In this document: positions 1-10,849 of the stretch, piece by piece
How positions within the stretch are numbered: position 1 is the first letter of the stretch
Layout of the letters: each line of letters begins with the position of its first letter
NCBI RefSeq assembly: GCF_002001045.1
Contig: NZ_MUNR01000014.1
Span: 620,001-684,000 of the forward strand
Source of the DNA: Rhodanobacter sp. C01
Lineage (GTDB): Bacteria > Pseudomonadota > Gammaproteobacteria > Xanthomonadales > Rhodanobacteraceae
Reading direction: 5' to 3'
Length of the DNA: 64,000 nt
The notes under the pieces: model-generated
Database searches by the model: none
What the model was told of the DNA's origin: nothing
Seen by the model: the letters and a program-made list of their open reading frames with translations, nothing else
Made by a program: the position numbers and the translations under genes

Positions 1-2658
1 GTTGTGACGTTGAAACTGCGTAATGAGCAACAACTCGACGATTACATCGCCAAGCCGGGGTTCAGGCCACTGACCTCCGGGCAGTTTCGAATGCTTTACG
101 GGCCAACCAAGGAACAAGCGCGAGCTGTCGCCGATTACCTGACCAAGGTGGGTTTCGGCCATGTGAAAATTGCCGGCAACAACGCTTTTGTCGAGGCCGA
201 CGGAAGCGCCGACACGGCACAGGCCGCATTCAAAACCTCGTTCATGCACGTCAAGACGCATGACGGCAGAGATGCATTTGCCAATAGCAGCGCGATACAT
301 ATACCGAGCAACCTGCAAGGCGTGGTGCACGCTGTACTTGGTGTGCAAAACGTGCACATCGCTCACACAATGGCGCGGCGCTACGATCCGCTCGCCGCGC
401 ACACGATGGCTGTGCAAACGGAAGCCACGGGTACTGCGACAGGGCACCAGCCTTCGGACTTTCCTCTGATCTATGGCGTCGGTGGCATGCCAAACGTGAG
501 CGCCGTGGCCGTAGGTTCGATTTCTGCGGGGGCGATGACCAATGTTCTGAATGACCTGAAGTCGGTGGACCCGGGTGTCGCCGTCATCCTCAAGGGCAAT
601 ACCGGTGTCGGCAGTGGCACTGGCGCGAACGATGGTGATGTCGAGTGGGACCTGGATAGCCAGAGCATCATCGCCTTCACCCATGTGAAGCAGTATTACT
701 TCTACGTTGCCAGCTCAATGAACGACGCGGACCTTGAAACCGCCTTCGCTCAAGTGGTGTCGGACAATGTGCTGAGGGCCATCGACGTGTCGCTGGGCGA
801 ATGCGAATCCCAGGCAGAGTCGGATGGCTCCGCTGCTTCCATGGATGCAACGTTCAAGCAGGCTGTGGCGCAGGGTCAGACATTCTTCGTGGCGGATGGC
901 GACAGCGGAGCGGATGAGTGCAACAACGGCATGGAAGAACCGAGCTGGCCGTCGAGTTCCGAATACGTAACGGCAGTTGGCGGTACTTCCCTTTACACGA
1001 GTTCAAATACCGTCTGGCAAGGTGAGCAAGTTTGGAACAATACCGTCCAAGGCCACGGCGGCACCGGCGGCAGCCCCAGCCAATACGAGCCGATACCTGT
1101 ATGGCAGCAGGGCGTTCCCGGTATCACGGATCAGGTCCATCGCGGTGTGCCCGATATCGCTTTCGAGGCCGATCCCGCTAGCGGCGCTTTAATCACTATC
1201 GATGGCACGCCGGGTCAGCAATACGGCGGTACCAGTCTGGCTGCGCCGCTTGCGGTAGGCATGTGGGCGCATGTGCTTCAGGCCGACGGCACCAGTCTCG
1301 GTTTTGCGTCGCCCGTTATCTACAAATTGGCGCAGGCGTCGGAGTTCAGCTACAACGACGCCTTTCACGACGTCGTGTTCGGCTCAAATTCCAATTTCGG
1401 TCCTGGAACGTGTTGTAGTGCCGGCCCGGGCTGGGATTACACGAGTGGTTGGGGCAGCGTGATAGTCCAACCGTTTGCTGAGCAAACGCCAAGTTATGGC
1501 GCGAGTTCTCCGTTCGTATCGTTTGGCACTTTACCTGCCTTACAGGCTACTACTCCAATTCCGGGAAGCATGCATGCTCCTGGTGACTTTAACGGCGACG
1601 GCACATCCGATCTGTTGTGGTTCAATCCGTCGTTAAGCCAGGTGGGTTATTGGACCATGACTGCCATGGCGCCCATGGGCACTGGTAGTGGTGTTGTCAA
1701 TCTGACGGGACTCGCTACCTACAACGTGACGCCTAATTACTTCGTCGGTGCCGTGGGTGATTTCAACAACGACGGTTATGCGGATCTGGTTTTCACCAGT
1801 GCCAATCGCGATCTGTGGTTGTGGACCAACAATGAGCATGGCGGATTCACGTCTACCCGGATCGGCACCACTGACTATCCCAGCCAATGGCAGCTTATTG
1901 GTGCTGGCGATATTGACGGCGATGGCCATGATGACCTTCTTTGGCTGGATCCCGCTGATTGCAAGTTCGGCTATTGGACCATGAACGACGCCACAGTCAC
2001 GGGCTATCACACGGTCAACATTGCCTGTGGCTATTACCCGATCAGTATTGGCTACTACACGCCGTCGAATCGGCTCAGCATAGTGTGGACGAGTCCAGCC
2101 AACGACTTGTACATCTGGGATAGCACAGGAAGCACCACCGGTGGCTCCACGGGACAGGGCTTCAACGCTTACAATGTGAGCGCGTATTTTCCGAACATTG
2201 GCCACATCGCCTCCATCGGTGGCGGCTACCAAGGTTTGAACATAGGTATACAGGCATACCAGCAAGCCCCTGCAGCATCGGGTGATTTTCTACAAGGGAC
2301 GGGGACGCTTTTTTCGCGTTCCTTTGATGCCAACGGCAATCAAATCGGCATCCAACTGACACCCGTATACGGCCCGATTGCTGTCGACGAGTTTGGATCG
2401 GCGGGTTATGTCATTGCCGGCCATGGAGTTAATAACACCGGCGTCTACACCATCAACATCGATAGCATGATGATAGGTACGGGTGGCTTGTATGGGGGTT
2501 GGAATAATGCGGCATTTTCCGGAAATGCTCCTGAATTTCCCGGCCCAACTGGAATTACTCCTAGCAGTTGGGGTCTTACCAACGGTTGGAGTTATCCCGT
2601 TGGCTGGTGGGTCGTAGGAGCGCTTTTCAACGGTACAGAGGCACCGCCCTGGTATTGA
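1..2658 (+). CDS. Sedolisin-type serine-carboxyl protease with FG-GAP/VCBS repeats, 5' partial
   Basis: Secreted acid protease of the sedolisin/kumamolisin family (MEROPS S53). The frame is open to the left edge and the first residues already read as the pro-kumamolisin propeptide, so the signal peptide and true start lie outside the window. Numbering from the GTG at base 4: propeptide about 1-130, catalytic domain about 150-495. The Glu-Asp pair is in DVEWDLD (E214, D218), the oxyanion Asp in GDSGAD (D300) and the nucleophile in GGTSLAAP (S411), so the S53 catalytic set is complete. The C-terminal part (about 515-700) carries three FG-GAP/VCBS repeats with DFNGDG, DFNNDG and DIDGDG calcium loops, each followed by a tryptophan-rich strand; the last 180 residues are unassigned. 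A hairpin terminator follows at 2841. Likely extracellular protein degradation; the repeats suggest surface or substrate adhesion (inference). Confidence 0.9.
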   Translation, partial: VVTLKLRNEQQLDDYIAKPGFRPLTSGQFRMLYGPTKEQARAVADYLTKVGFGHVKIAGNNAFVEADGSADTAQAAFKTSFMHVKTHDGRDAFANSSAIHIPSNLQGVVHAVLGVQNVHIAHTMARRYDPLAAHTMAVQTEATGTATGHQPSDFPLIYGVGGMPNVSAVAVGSISAGAMTNVLNDLKSVDPGVAVILKGNTGVGSGTGANDGDVEWDLDSQSIIAFTHVKQYYFYVASSMNDADLETAFAQVVSDNVLRAIDVSLGECESQAESDGSAASMDATFKQAVAQGQTFFVADGDSGADECNNGMEEPSWPSSSEYVTAVGGTSLYTSSNTVWQGEQVWNNTVQGHGGTGGSPSQYEPIPVWQQGVPGITDQVHRGVPDIAFEADPASGALITIDGTPGQQYGGTSLAAPLAVGMWAHVLQADGTSLGFASPVIYKLAQASEFSYNDAFHDVVFGSNSNFGPGTCCSAGPGWDYTSGWGSVIVQPFAEQTPSYGASSPFVSFGTLPALQATTPIPGSMHAPGDFNGDGTSDLLWFNPSLSQVGYWTMTAMAPMGTGSGVVNLTGLATYNVTPNYFVGAVGDFNNDGYADLVFTSANRDLWLWTNNEHGGFTSTRIGTTDYPSQWQLIGAGDIDGDGHDDLLWLDPADCKFGYWTMNDATVTGYHTVNIACGYYPISIGYYTPSNRLSIVWTSPANDLYIWDSTGSTTGGSTGQGFNAYNVSAYFPNIGHIASIGGGYQGLNIGIQAYQQAPAASGDFLQGTGTLFSRSFDANGNQIGIQLTPVYGPIAVDEFGSAGYVIAGHGVNNTGVYTINIDSMMIGTGGLYGGWNNAAFSGNAPEFPGPTGITPSSWGLTNGWSYPVGWWVVGALFNGTEAPPWY

Positions 2659-2840
2659 GTTTGCCGATTCGCGTCCCAAAGCAATGGTCCGACAACACGG
2701 ACGGTAGAGAGGGTCAGTCACTGCTGTCGGTAGAGGAACACGTGGTTCTGCTTGCAGCCGTTGCACATGAAGTGTGGGTATTCATCACTGACATATCGCC
2801 GGGGCAGATCAGCCATGCGTTTTACGATTCCGCAATAAAC

Positions 2841-2864
2841 AAGGCCGCCGAAAGGCGGCCTTTT
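2841..2864 (+). terminator. Rho-independent terminator after the sedolisin
   Basis: AAGGCCGCC, loop GAAA, GGCGGCCTT followed by TT gives a perfect 9-bp stem with a tetraloop and a short T run. It lies between the sedolisin and the reverse-strand membrane protein ending at 2905, so it may serve both. Confidence 0.8.
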
Positions 2865-2904
2865 CAATTGAGCGCTCATCACGGTCGAGTCATGCGTCCT
2901 CGGC

Positions 2905-3645
2905 TCACGTCATTGTCTGCATAGCGTCGGCGCGGTCTGTTTGCCGCGAGAGTGATCCGGAGTTAGCCGGCTTGCGCACGAGAAGCACGGCCGCCGCGAC
3001 ATTCCAGATCAATTGCGCCACCAGAATGCTGAGCAGGGAGGTCATGGTCATGTAGGTTGCCGACCCGGCGATCAGGGCGACGACCAGCAGGCTCGACAGC
3101 ACGCCGACCACACCGGCGGTGCGATGGAAGCCGCGCTCCTGCACCAGTGCAGCCGACCAGGCCAGCGTGCCGACGGCCTGCAGCAGCCAGCCCAGCTTCG
3201 CCATGTCGTTGAGCGCCACGCCGGCGTAGCGGATCAGGTTGTAGGCAAAGGCGACGCGCTCGGGCGTGGCGGTGATCGCATCCATCGCGATATGCGTGGT
3301 CACGAAGCCGTCCGTGATCGTCGCGCCGATCATGGCGATGCAGCCGATCAGGTAGGTGGTCAGGCCCGCCAGCACCAGTGGCCGGTGCAGTCCCAGTCGT
3401 CGTGCCAGCGTGGCATAGCCGAACGCGAAGGCGCACACGCTGGCAATGGCCACGGCATGCACCAGTTCCTTCAATCCCTGCAGTCGGGCGATGCCTTGCA
3501 TGATTTCCAGTGGATTGTTGCCGCCACCGCCGTGATCGAGCGCGACGAAAATCGTCGAGAGGATGGTAGCGGCTGCTATGGCGATTCCCGCGGTGCGGGT
3601 GCGCTGCAGGGACGGGTCGGTGGGTGTCGCGGCATCGTGGTGCAT
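2905..3645 (-). CDS. Polytopic inner membrane protein of unknown function
   Basis: 246 residues with about six hydrophobic helices (near residues 17-37, 57-78, 88-110, 137-165, 176-197 and 203-222), joined by short loops. A Gly-rich stretch (DHGGGGNNP) follows the first helix and could be a periplasmic loop. No catalytic or transporter motif is recognisable. It is divergent from the Spy/CpxP-like gene at 3910, with a 264-bp gap between them that holds a strong inverted repeat. The ATG at 3645 gives a short charged N-terminus before helix 1, as expected. A real gene judging by length and composition; function unknown. Confidence 0.7.
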   Translation of the reverse strand: MHHDAATPTDPSLQRTRTAGIAIAAATILSTIFVALDHGGGGNNPLEIMQGIARLQGLKELVHAVAIASVCAFAFGYATLARRLGLHRPLVLAGLTTYLIGCIAMIGATITDGFVTTHIAMDAITATPERVAFAYNLIRYAGVALNDMAKLGWLLQAVGTLAWSAALVQERGFHRTAGVVGVLSSLLVVALIAGSATYMTMTSLLSILVAQLIWNVAAAVLLVRKPANSGSLSRQTDRADAMQTMT

Positions 3646-3811
3646 CGCAATCGTTCCTATGGGCGGTGCATGTCGGGGATCGCCATGCTGGCCGACAAGC
3701 TAGCGGCAGCGTCTTTGGGGAATGTCTGGGTCAGGTAAAGATTTGCAAACCGTCCGCGCAAGCTGCGCGGGTCGCAGCGATGCCGCGTGGCTTCTAAATA
3801 AAACTTTACAA

Positions 3812-3838
3812 GGCGCTTGTTCGGGCTGAACAAGCGCC
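3812..3838. promoter_or_regulatory. Perfect 11-bp inverted repeat upstream of the envelope-stress operon
   Basis: GGCGCTTGTTC, loop GGGCT, then GAACAAGCGCC: a perfect 11-bp stem 71 bp before the ATG of the Spy/CpxP-like gene. Read on the minus strand it is followed by TTGTAAAGTTTTATTT, which resembles an intrinsic terminator tract; on the plus strand no T run follows. It could block antisense transcription into 2905-3645, form a leader hairpin, or be an operator. Which of these applies cannot be decided by eye. Confidence 0.5.
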
Positions 3839-3909
3839 GGCCACCCTGTACCTGTCCGCGGATCCGATGGTCGCGGCCATTCCCCACATTCCAACTACAG
3901 GTAGCCGTC

Positions 3910-4485
3910 ATGAAAAACACGACAACAACCGCATTGACCCCAGCCTCATCCCGTGGCCCGCACTGGAAAGCCACGCTGCGGCGCAGCTTCGCGCTGGTTG
4001 CCGCACTCGCCGTCGGCTCGACCGCCGTATATCTGACTGTGCCGAACCTGGCGCGTGCGGTCGGTGCAAGCACCACCGACAATGGCGGCTCCTTCTTCCA
4101 GCGGATGCATGGCGGCGCCCAGTCGCCGGAAGAACTGCACGCCCATTTCGACAAGGTGCTGACCGAGGCCGGTGCCAACGATGCGCAGAAGCAGCAGATC
4201 CACGCCCTCATGAAGCAGGCGATGACCGCCGAACACGCCGACATGGAGAACTACCACGCCTCCTTCGGCCACCTGAAGGCGCTGCTCGCCGCCGACCCGA
4301 TCGACGATACGGCCATCGCGACGCTGCGCACCGAGCAGGATCGCCTGGCACTGTCGGCCAGCCACCGCCTGTCGGACACCGCGGTGGCCATCGCGCGCAT
4401 CCTGACCCCCGCGCAACGTGTGAAACTGGGTGCCGAGATCGACCAGATGATGGATTCGCACATGGCGCAACACCACGCCATGTGA
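3910..4485 (+). CDS. Spy/CpxP-family periplasmic chaperone-like protein
   Basis: 191 residues. An N-terminal membrane or signal segment (SFALVAALAVGSTAVYLTV) follows a basic stretch, and a helical periplasmic domain follows. The family hallmark LTxxQ is present as ILTPAQRVKLG near the C-terminus, and the His/Met-rich tail (DSHMAQHHAM) is typical of Spy/CpxP/ZraP proteins. It sits directly upstream of an OmpR-type regulator and a histidine kinase, the arrangement seen for CpxP with CpxRA or for Spy-like proteins with their sensors. The likely role is to bind misfolded envelope proteins and damp the kinase (inference from family and context). The start is the ATG at 3910; a longer frame extends upstream but would bury the signal segment. 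Confidence 0.85.
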   Translation: MKNTTTTALTPASSRGPHWKATLRRSFALVAALAVGSTAVYLTVPNLARAVGASTTDNGGSFFQRMHGGAQSPEELHAHFDKVLTEAGANDAQKQQIHALMKQAMTAEHADMENYHASFGHLKALLAADPIDDTAIATLRTEQDRLALSASHRLSDTAVAIARILTPAQRVKLGAEIDQMMDSHMAQHHAM

Positions 4486-4546
4486 CGCGTCGCCATATGA
4501 TCCGCAGCTGCCACCACACACAGGCGGCAGCTGCATCCACCATCCA

Positions 4547-5257
4547 GTGAGCCGAGCCGTGTCCCAACGCATCCTGATCATCGACGACGACGAGCGCCTG
4601 TGCGGGATGCTGGAGCAATACCTGTCGCAGAGCGGCTACCAGGTGACCTCGCGGCACACCGCCAGCGCCGCGCTGGCCGAGCAGCGGCGCGCGCCGCCCG
4701 ACGCGATCATCCTCGATCTGATGCTGCCTGATGCGAGCGGCCTGGACGTATGTACCCAGCTGCGCGAATCCACCGGCGTGCCGATCATCATGCTCACCGC
4801 GCGCGGCGAAGCCACCGATCGCGTGGTCGGTCTCGAGCTGGGTGCGGACGACTACCTGCCCAAACCGTTCGACCCGCGCGAACTGCTGGCCCGGCTGCGC
4901 ACCGTGCTGCGTCGCGGTACCGCGCTGATCAATCCGATCCTGCGCTTCGGTCGGCTGGAGATCGACCGCGAGGCGCGCCAGGTGCGCCTGGATGGGCAGT
5001 GCCGCAACCTCACCAGCTACCAGTTCGACATCCTGCTGGCGCTGGCCGAGCGCGCCGGCCGCGTGGTCAGCCGTAACCAGCTGCTCGATTGCGTGGCGGG
5101 GCGCGCGATGGATGCGTTCGACCGCACCATCGACGTGCATATCTCCAATATCCGTGCCGCGATCGAGGATCAACCCAAGCAGCCCAAGCGCATCCTCACC
5201 CTGCGCGGGGTCGGCTACCTGTTCACCCGGGTGCAGGACGATGGAGCGCCGCTGTGA
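4547..5257 (+). CDS. OmpR-family response regulator (CpxR/RstA-like)
   Basis: 236 residues. The receiver domain has the acidic pocket IIDDDE, the phosphoacceptor Asp in DLMLPD, the switch T in MLTARG and the lysine in LPKPFD. The C-terminal winged-helix domain ends in the usual RGVGYLF. The start is GTG at 4547 or at 4559, where VSQRILIIDDD begins. The last bases overlap the kinase start by 4 bp (GTGA), which indicates translational coupling. Together with the upstream Spy/CpxP-like gene it forms a likely envelope-stress control set and probably regulates the operon itself. Confidence 0.93.
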   Translation: MSRAVSQRILIIDDDERLCGMLEQYLSQSGYQVTSRHTASAALAEQRRAPPDAIILDLMLPDASGLDVCTQLRESTGVPIIMLTARGEATDRVVGLELGADDYLPKPFDPRELLARLRTVLRRGTALINPILRFGRLEIDREARQVRLDGQCRNLTSYQFDILLALAERAGRVVSRNQLLDCVAGRAMDAFDRTIDVHISNIRAAIEDQPKQPKRILTLRGVGYLFTRVQDDGAPL

Positions 5258-6519
5258 TCCAGCGCCTGTACGTACGCATCTACCTGACCACGCTGGCCTC
5301 GCTGGTGGTGGTGGTCATCCTCTTCGCGGTGTTGTGGCAATTCACCGCCGAGCGCGCCGCCAACGTGGACCACGACCGCTTCATGGCGGCGCTGATCGGC
5401 AAGGCGCTGCCGGCAGGGGGCTCGGTCGACGCATTGCAGACCTCGCTGGCCGGGCTGGTGGTGCCGCCGATCGAAGGGTTGGCACTGTATGACCGGCAGG
5501 GAGTCCGCCTGGCGAGCGCAGGCAATCAGGCCGGGATCAGCAGCCCCGCCGCAATCGCGCAGAGCAAGCCGGGTCACGGCATGTTCGTGGCCCAGCTGAT
5601 CAAGCTGGACGACGGCCGTGTGGTCGTCGCTCGCACCCATACGGACTCGCTGCAAATGCATCTGGGTGGACTCGCCCTGATCGGCTTGATTGCATTGGCC
5701 GTCGCGCTGGGCACGTATCCGGTGGTGCGCCGGCTGACCCGACGGCTCGAGGCGCTCGCCAGCGATGTCGATCGTTTCGGCGGTGGCGACTTGAGCGTGC
5801 GCGCTCCGGTATCCGGTCAGGACGAAGTGTCGAGCCTGGCGGCCAGCTTCAACGGCATGGCCGACCGCGTCGCGAGCCTGCTTGAAGCGCACAGCCGCAT
5901 GCTGGTCAACGCCTCGCACGAGCTGCGCTCGCCGCTGGCGCGCGTGCGGCTGGCGCTGGAGCTGTACGAGACGGCACCGCGCGCCGAATTGCTGCACGGC
6001 ATGCGCCAGGATTGCGCGGAGATCAGCGAGCAGATCGAGGAGATCCTGCTGTCCAGCAAACTGGACACCGTCACGACCGCGCCGCCGCAGGACCCGGTGG
6101 ATCTGGCCGCGCTGGTGGCGGAAGAGAGTTCGCGGCTCGACATCCCGTTTGAGGTCGTTCCCGCGGAAGTCCGCGGCGATGGGCGGTTGTTGCGCCGGCT
6201 GATCCGCAACCTGCTCGAAAACGCCCTGAAATACGGCGGCCAGGGCGTGGATGCCCACCTGGACATCGACGATCACGGTCAACGCATCCTGCAAGTCGGC
6301 GATCGCGGGCCGGGCATCGCCGAAGCCGAACGCGAACGCATCTTCGAACCGTTCTATCGCCCGGCCAACACCGCGGAAACCGGCAGCGGCTGGGGACTGG
6401 GGCTGGCCCTGGTCAGGCAGATCGCTGACCGCCACCGCGGCAGCGTGCGCTGCCTGCCGCGGGCGGGTGGGGGCTGCGTATTTGAATTGACGCTGCCCGC
6501 TCCGAGTGAAGCGGCCTGA
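5254..6519 (+). CDS. Sensor histidine kinase (CpxA/RstB-like)
   Basis: 421 residues from the GTG at 5254, chosen because it overlaps the regulator stop (GTGA) and precedes the first membrane helix directly. Order of parts: TM1 (LTTLASLVVVVILFAVLW), a periplasmic sensor of about 100 residues, TM2 (LGGLALIGLIALAVALG), a HAMP linker, the HisKA phosphoacceptor in NASHELRSPLARVRLAL, then the ATPase domain with N box NLLENALKYG, G1 DRGPGI and G2 GLGLAL. All catalytic boxes are intact. It partners the regulator at 4547 and is probably inhibited by the Spy/CpxP-like protein at 3910. Confidence 0.93.
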   Translation: MIQRLYVRIYLTTLASLVVVVILFAVLWQFTAERAANVDHDRFMAALIGKALPAGGSVDALQTSLAGLVVPPIEGLALYDRQGVRLASAGNQAGISSPAAIAQSKPGHGMFVAQLIKLDDGRVVVARTHTDSLQMHLGGLALIGLIALAVALGTYPVVRRLTRRLEALASDVDRFGGGDLSVRAPVSGQDEVSSLAASFNGMADRVASLLEAHSRMLVNASHELRSPLARVRLALELYETAPRAELLHGMRQDCAEISEQIEEILLSSKLDTVTTAPPQDPVDLAALVAEESSRLDIPFEVVPAEVRGDGRLLRRLIRNLLENALKYGGQGVDAHLDIDDHGQRILQVGDRGPGIAEAERERIFEPFYRPANTAETGSGWGLGLALVRQIADRHRGSVRCLPRAGGGCVFELTLPAPSEAA

Positions 6520-6520
6520 A

Positions 6521-6563
6521 CCCTCTCCCCGTCGGACGATAGTCCCCTTCTTGGGAGAGAGGG
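6521..6563. terminator. Hairpin between convergent kinase and isoamylase genes
   Basis: CCCTCTC at 6521-6527 pairs with GAGAGGG at 6557-6563. The element lies just after the kinase stop and before the isoamylase stop at 6611. Its CCCTCTCCC and GGGAGAG arms look like the dispersed intergenic repeat common in Xanthomonadales, so it may be both a repeat and a bidirectional terminator. Confidence 0.45.
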
Positions 6564-6610
6564 CAAGGTGAAGGACGGGTGCTCGCGACAAGCACCGCTT
6601 TCCCAGCGAG

Positions 6611-8941
<2,331 letters not shown>

Positions 8942-9395
8942 TCGGGTCTGCCTCCATCCTGTTTCGTTGATGATCAGGTGCAACAGAGCGACGTGATTGC
9001 GTGCGATTCCTGGAACGGTCAGGTGTGCCCTGACGGCCTGCGATTGCCGTGGTGATGTTCGAAGCCGACATGCATGGCATGTCTGTGAGTGCGATATGGG
9101 TAATGCGGTAGCCCCTGCGTCGCATGGTAGGAAGCATCGCAATGCAGCAACCAGCGGATGCATACGTATTCATTGGAATGCGATGCACGGATTTGTGTGG
9201 CCGTATCGCGCGGCATGCGTCGGCCGGCGACATGAATGCCACGGTCTTCAGGTAGTACGAGGTGAGTTACCTGTCCTTTGCCCAAGCCGCTTGCAGAGGC
9301 CTTTTGTCGGACGATGGCATGGGCGCATTTGTCGCAGCGCACCTCGCCTCCCGACGGTTCTTGCGGCAAGATGTCCCGACTTCAGGGGGAAGTAC
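8942..9395. other. Intergenic region between isoamylase and the RDD gene
   Basis: 454 bp between divergent genes, presumably containing both promoters. The GGAGG ribosome site of isoamylase is at its left end, and AGGGGGA precedes the RDD start at its right end. No sigma-70 promoter or MalT-like box is obvious by eye. Reading frames here are shadows; one on the minus strand has a CDKC motif but lacks support. Confidence 0.5.
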
Positions 9396-10343
9396 ATGGA
9401 CGCATTGCATGGGGAAGGTGGGCCGAATCGCGAGATTGGCGGCTTCTGGCGCCGTCTGGGGGCCTTCGTGATCGACCTGATTCTGCTCGGTATGGTCGGC
9501 TGGATTCTGGGCGCGCTGCTTTTCGATACGTTCGCGCGCATGGGCGCCTATGCGAAGCTGATCGGCTTTGCGATCGCGCTGGCGTATTTCGGTATCTGCA
9601 ACAGCCGCATTGGCGGCGGACAGACGCTGGGCAAGCGCTGGCTGGGTGTGCGTGTCGTCGATGCCCACGACCAGTTGCTGTCGCTGCCGCGCTCGATGCT
9701 GCGCTATGTGGTGCTGGGAGTTCCGTTCTTTGCGAATGGGCTGCCGCTTGATCCCAAGCTGGCAATGTCGACCCCGATGGGTTACCTGCTCGCCCTCGTC
9801 GTATTCGGTGGCATGTTCGCCATCATCTACCTCTACCTGTTCAATCGCCGTACGCGGCAGTCCCTGCACGACCTGGCGGTGGGCTCGTACGTGGAGCGTT
9901 TCGATCGTGCGGCGCAGCCCGTACCGTTTCCCATCCTGTGGCGTGGGCATATCGTCGTGGTGGCCCTGCTCGCTGTTATCGCCCTGAGCGCGCCAGCGAT
10001 AGCAACCCGGTTCGCGCAGACCACGACTTTCGCAGGCATCCTGCCGCTGTACCAGACGTTGTCCACCCAACCCCACGTGATGACGGCGCAAGTCGTACGC
10101 GGGTGGTCATCCATCAATGGCGGCAACGCCACACACTCCCTGCAGTCGTCGCTGCGGCTGGATGCGCCGCTGACCGAAGACGGCGACATGGCCAGGCACA
10201 TCGCGCAGCTGATGGCGAAGGCCGATCCGGATATCGCCAACGAGGATGTCGTCGTGGTGACTCTGGTCTACGGTTACGACTTGGGCATCGCGTCGGGTTG
10301 GAAGAAGCATGGGTATTCGTTCAAGCCGGGTGAGCTGCAGTAA
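9396..10343 (+). CDS. RDD-family membrane protein
   Basis: 315 residues. The N-terminal RDD domain has the conserved Arg and Asp in the first helix (GGFWRRLGAFVIDLILLG), a second helix, and the GQTLGKRWLGVRVV loop, followed by a third helix and SLHDLAVGSYV. A fourth membrane segment (IVVVALLAVIALSAPA) precedes a C-terminal region of about 100 residues that is probably periplasmic and unlike known domains. The start is the ATG at 9396 with AGGGGGA upstream; the open frame extends further left but lacks a ribosome site there. RDD proteins are often associated with ion transport, but the function is unproven. Confidence 0.85.
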   Translation: MDALHGEGGPNREIGGFWRRLGAFVIDLILLGMVGWILGALLFDTFARMGAYAKLIGFAIALAYFGICNSRIGGGQTLGKRWLGVRVVDAHDQLLSLPRSMLRYVVLGVPFFANGLPLDPKLAMSTPMGYLLALVVFGGMFAIIYLYLFNRRTRQSLHDLAVGSYVERFDRAAQPVPFPILWRGHIVVVALLAVIALSAPAIATRFAQTTTFAGILPLYQTLSTQPHVMTAQVVRGWSSINGGNATHSLQSSLRLDAPLTEDGDMARHIAQLMAKADPDIANEDVVVVTLVYGYDLGIASGWKKHGYSFKPGELQ

Positions 10344-10435
10344 GTCAGTCGTTTCTCGGCAAGGTAGAGAGTTTCGTCGGATAGTGGGCACGTATCAGTT
10401 CGCTGCGAAGCAAGGGACAGATCGGGGGTAGGGGA

Positions 10436-10849
10436 ATGGAGACGCAGGCATCCGCCAAGCCAAGGGAAGTTCGCCTCGGCATTCTTTGCCTTTGGGCTGG
10501 GTTGGCACTGGGGTTGATCAACAGCATCACGCACATCTTTCGATTTGGAACCCAGCTTCCCCTGGCGATCCTGGGGTCGACATTCCTGCTTACTTTTCTG
10601 TTCTCGGCGTTCTTCATCTACAAGATTTCGCAGGGGCGGAGCTGGGCGAGAGCCACGTATTTGATCCTGCTCCTCTTCGGCATCGCGTACACACTTCGTG
10701 GTCTGGCGGTTGAATTCAGCCATGACCCCGTGATGGCAGTGACAAGCGTGGTACGAGTGATCGTGCTGGTCTATGCGATGTATTTGTTATTCAGCTATCC
10801 GAGCGATGCCTGGTTTAAGGGCCGCAAGAAGCTGGCGCCCGCACCATGA
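10436..10849 (+). CDS. Small four-helix membrane protein, unknown
   Basis: 137 residues with four hydrophobic helices (LGILCLWAGLALGLINSI, LAILGSTFLLTFLFSAFFIY, ATYLILLLFGIAYTLRGL, VVRVIVLVYAMYLLFSY) and a basic C-terminus. A purine-rich GGGGTAGGGGA stretch precedes the ATG at 10436. An inverted repeat that could terminate it lies at 10856-10890. It lies downstream of the RDD gene in the same direction, 92 bp away. No recognisable function. Confidence 0.65.
   Translation: METQASAKPREVRLGILCLWAGLALGLINSITHIFRFGTQLPLAILGSTFLLTFLFSAFFIYKISQGRSWARATYLILLLFGIAYTLRGLAVEFSHDPVMAVTSVVRVIVLVYAMYLLFSYPSDAWFKGRKKLAPAP

Noticed and set aside
3013-3738. 241-codon plus-strand frame over the membrane protein
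   Set aside because: Shadow of the minus-strand gene, rich in His, Arg and Gln as antisense readings are; no recognisable domain.
9019-9369. Minus-strand frame with a CDKC motif between isoamylase and the RDD gene
   Set aside because: Only one CxxC pair, no ribosome site, composition unlike neighbours, and it lies in the divergent promoter region.
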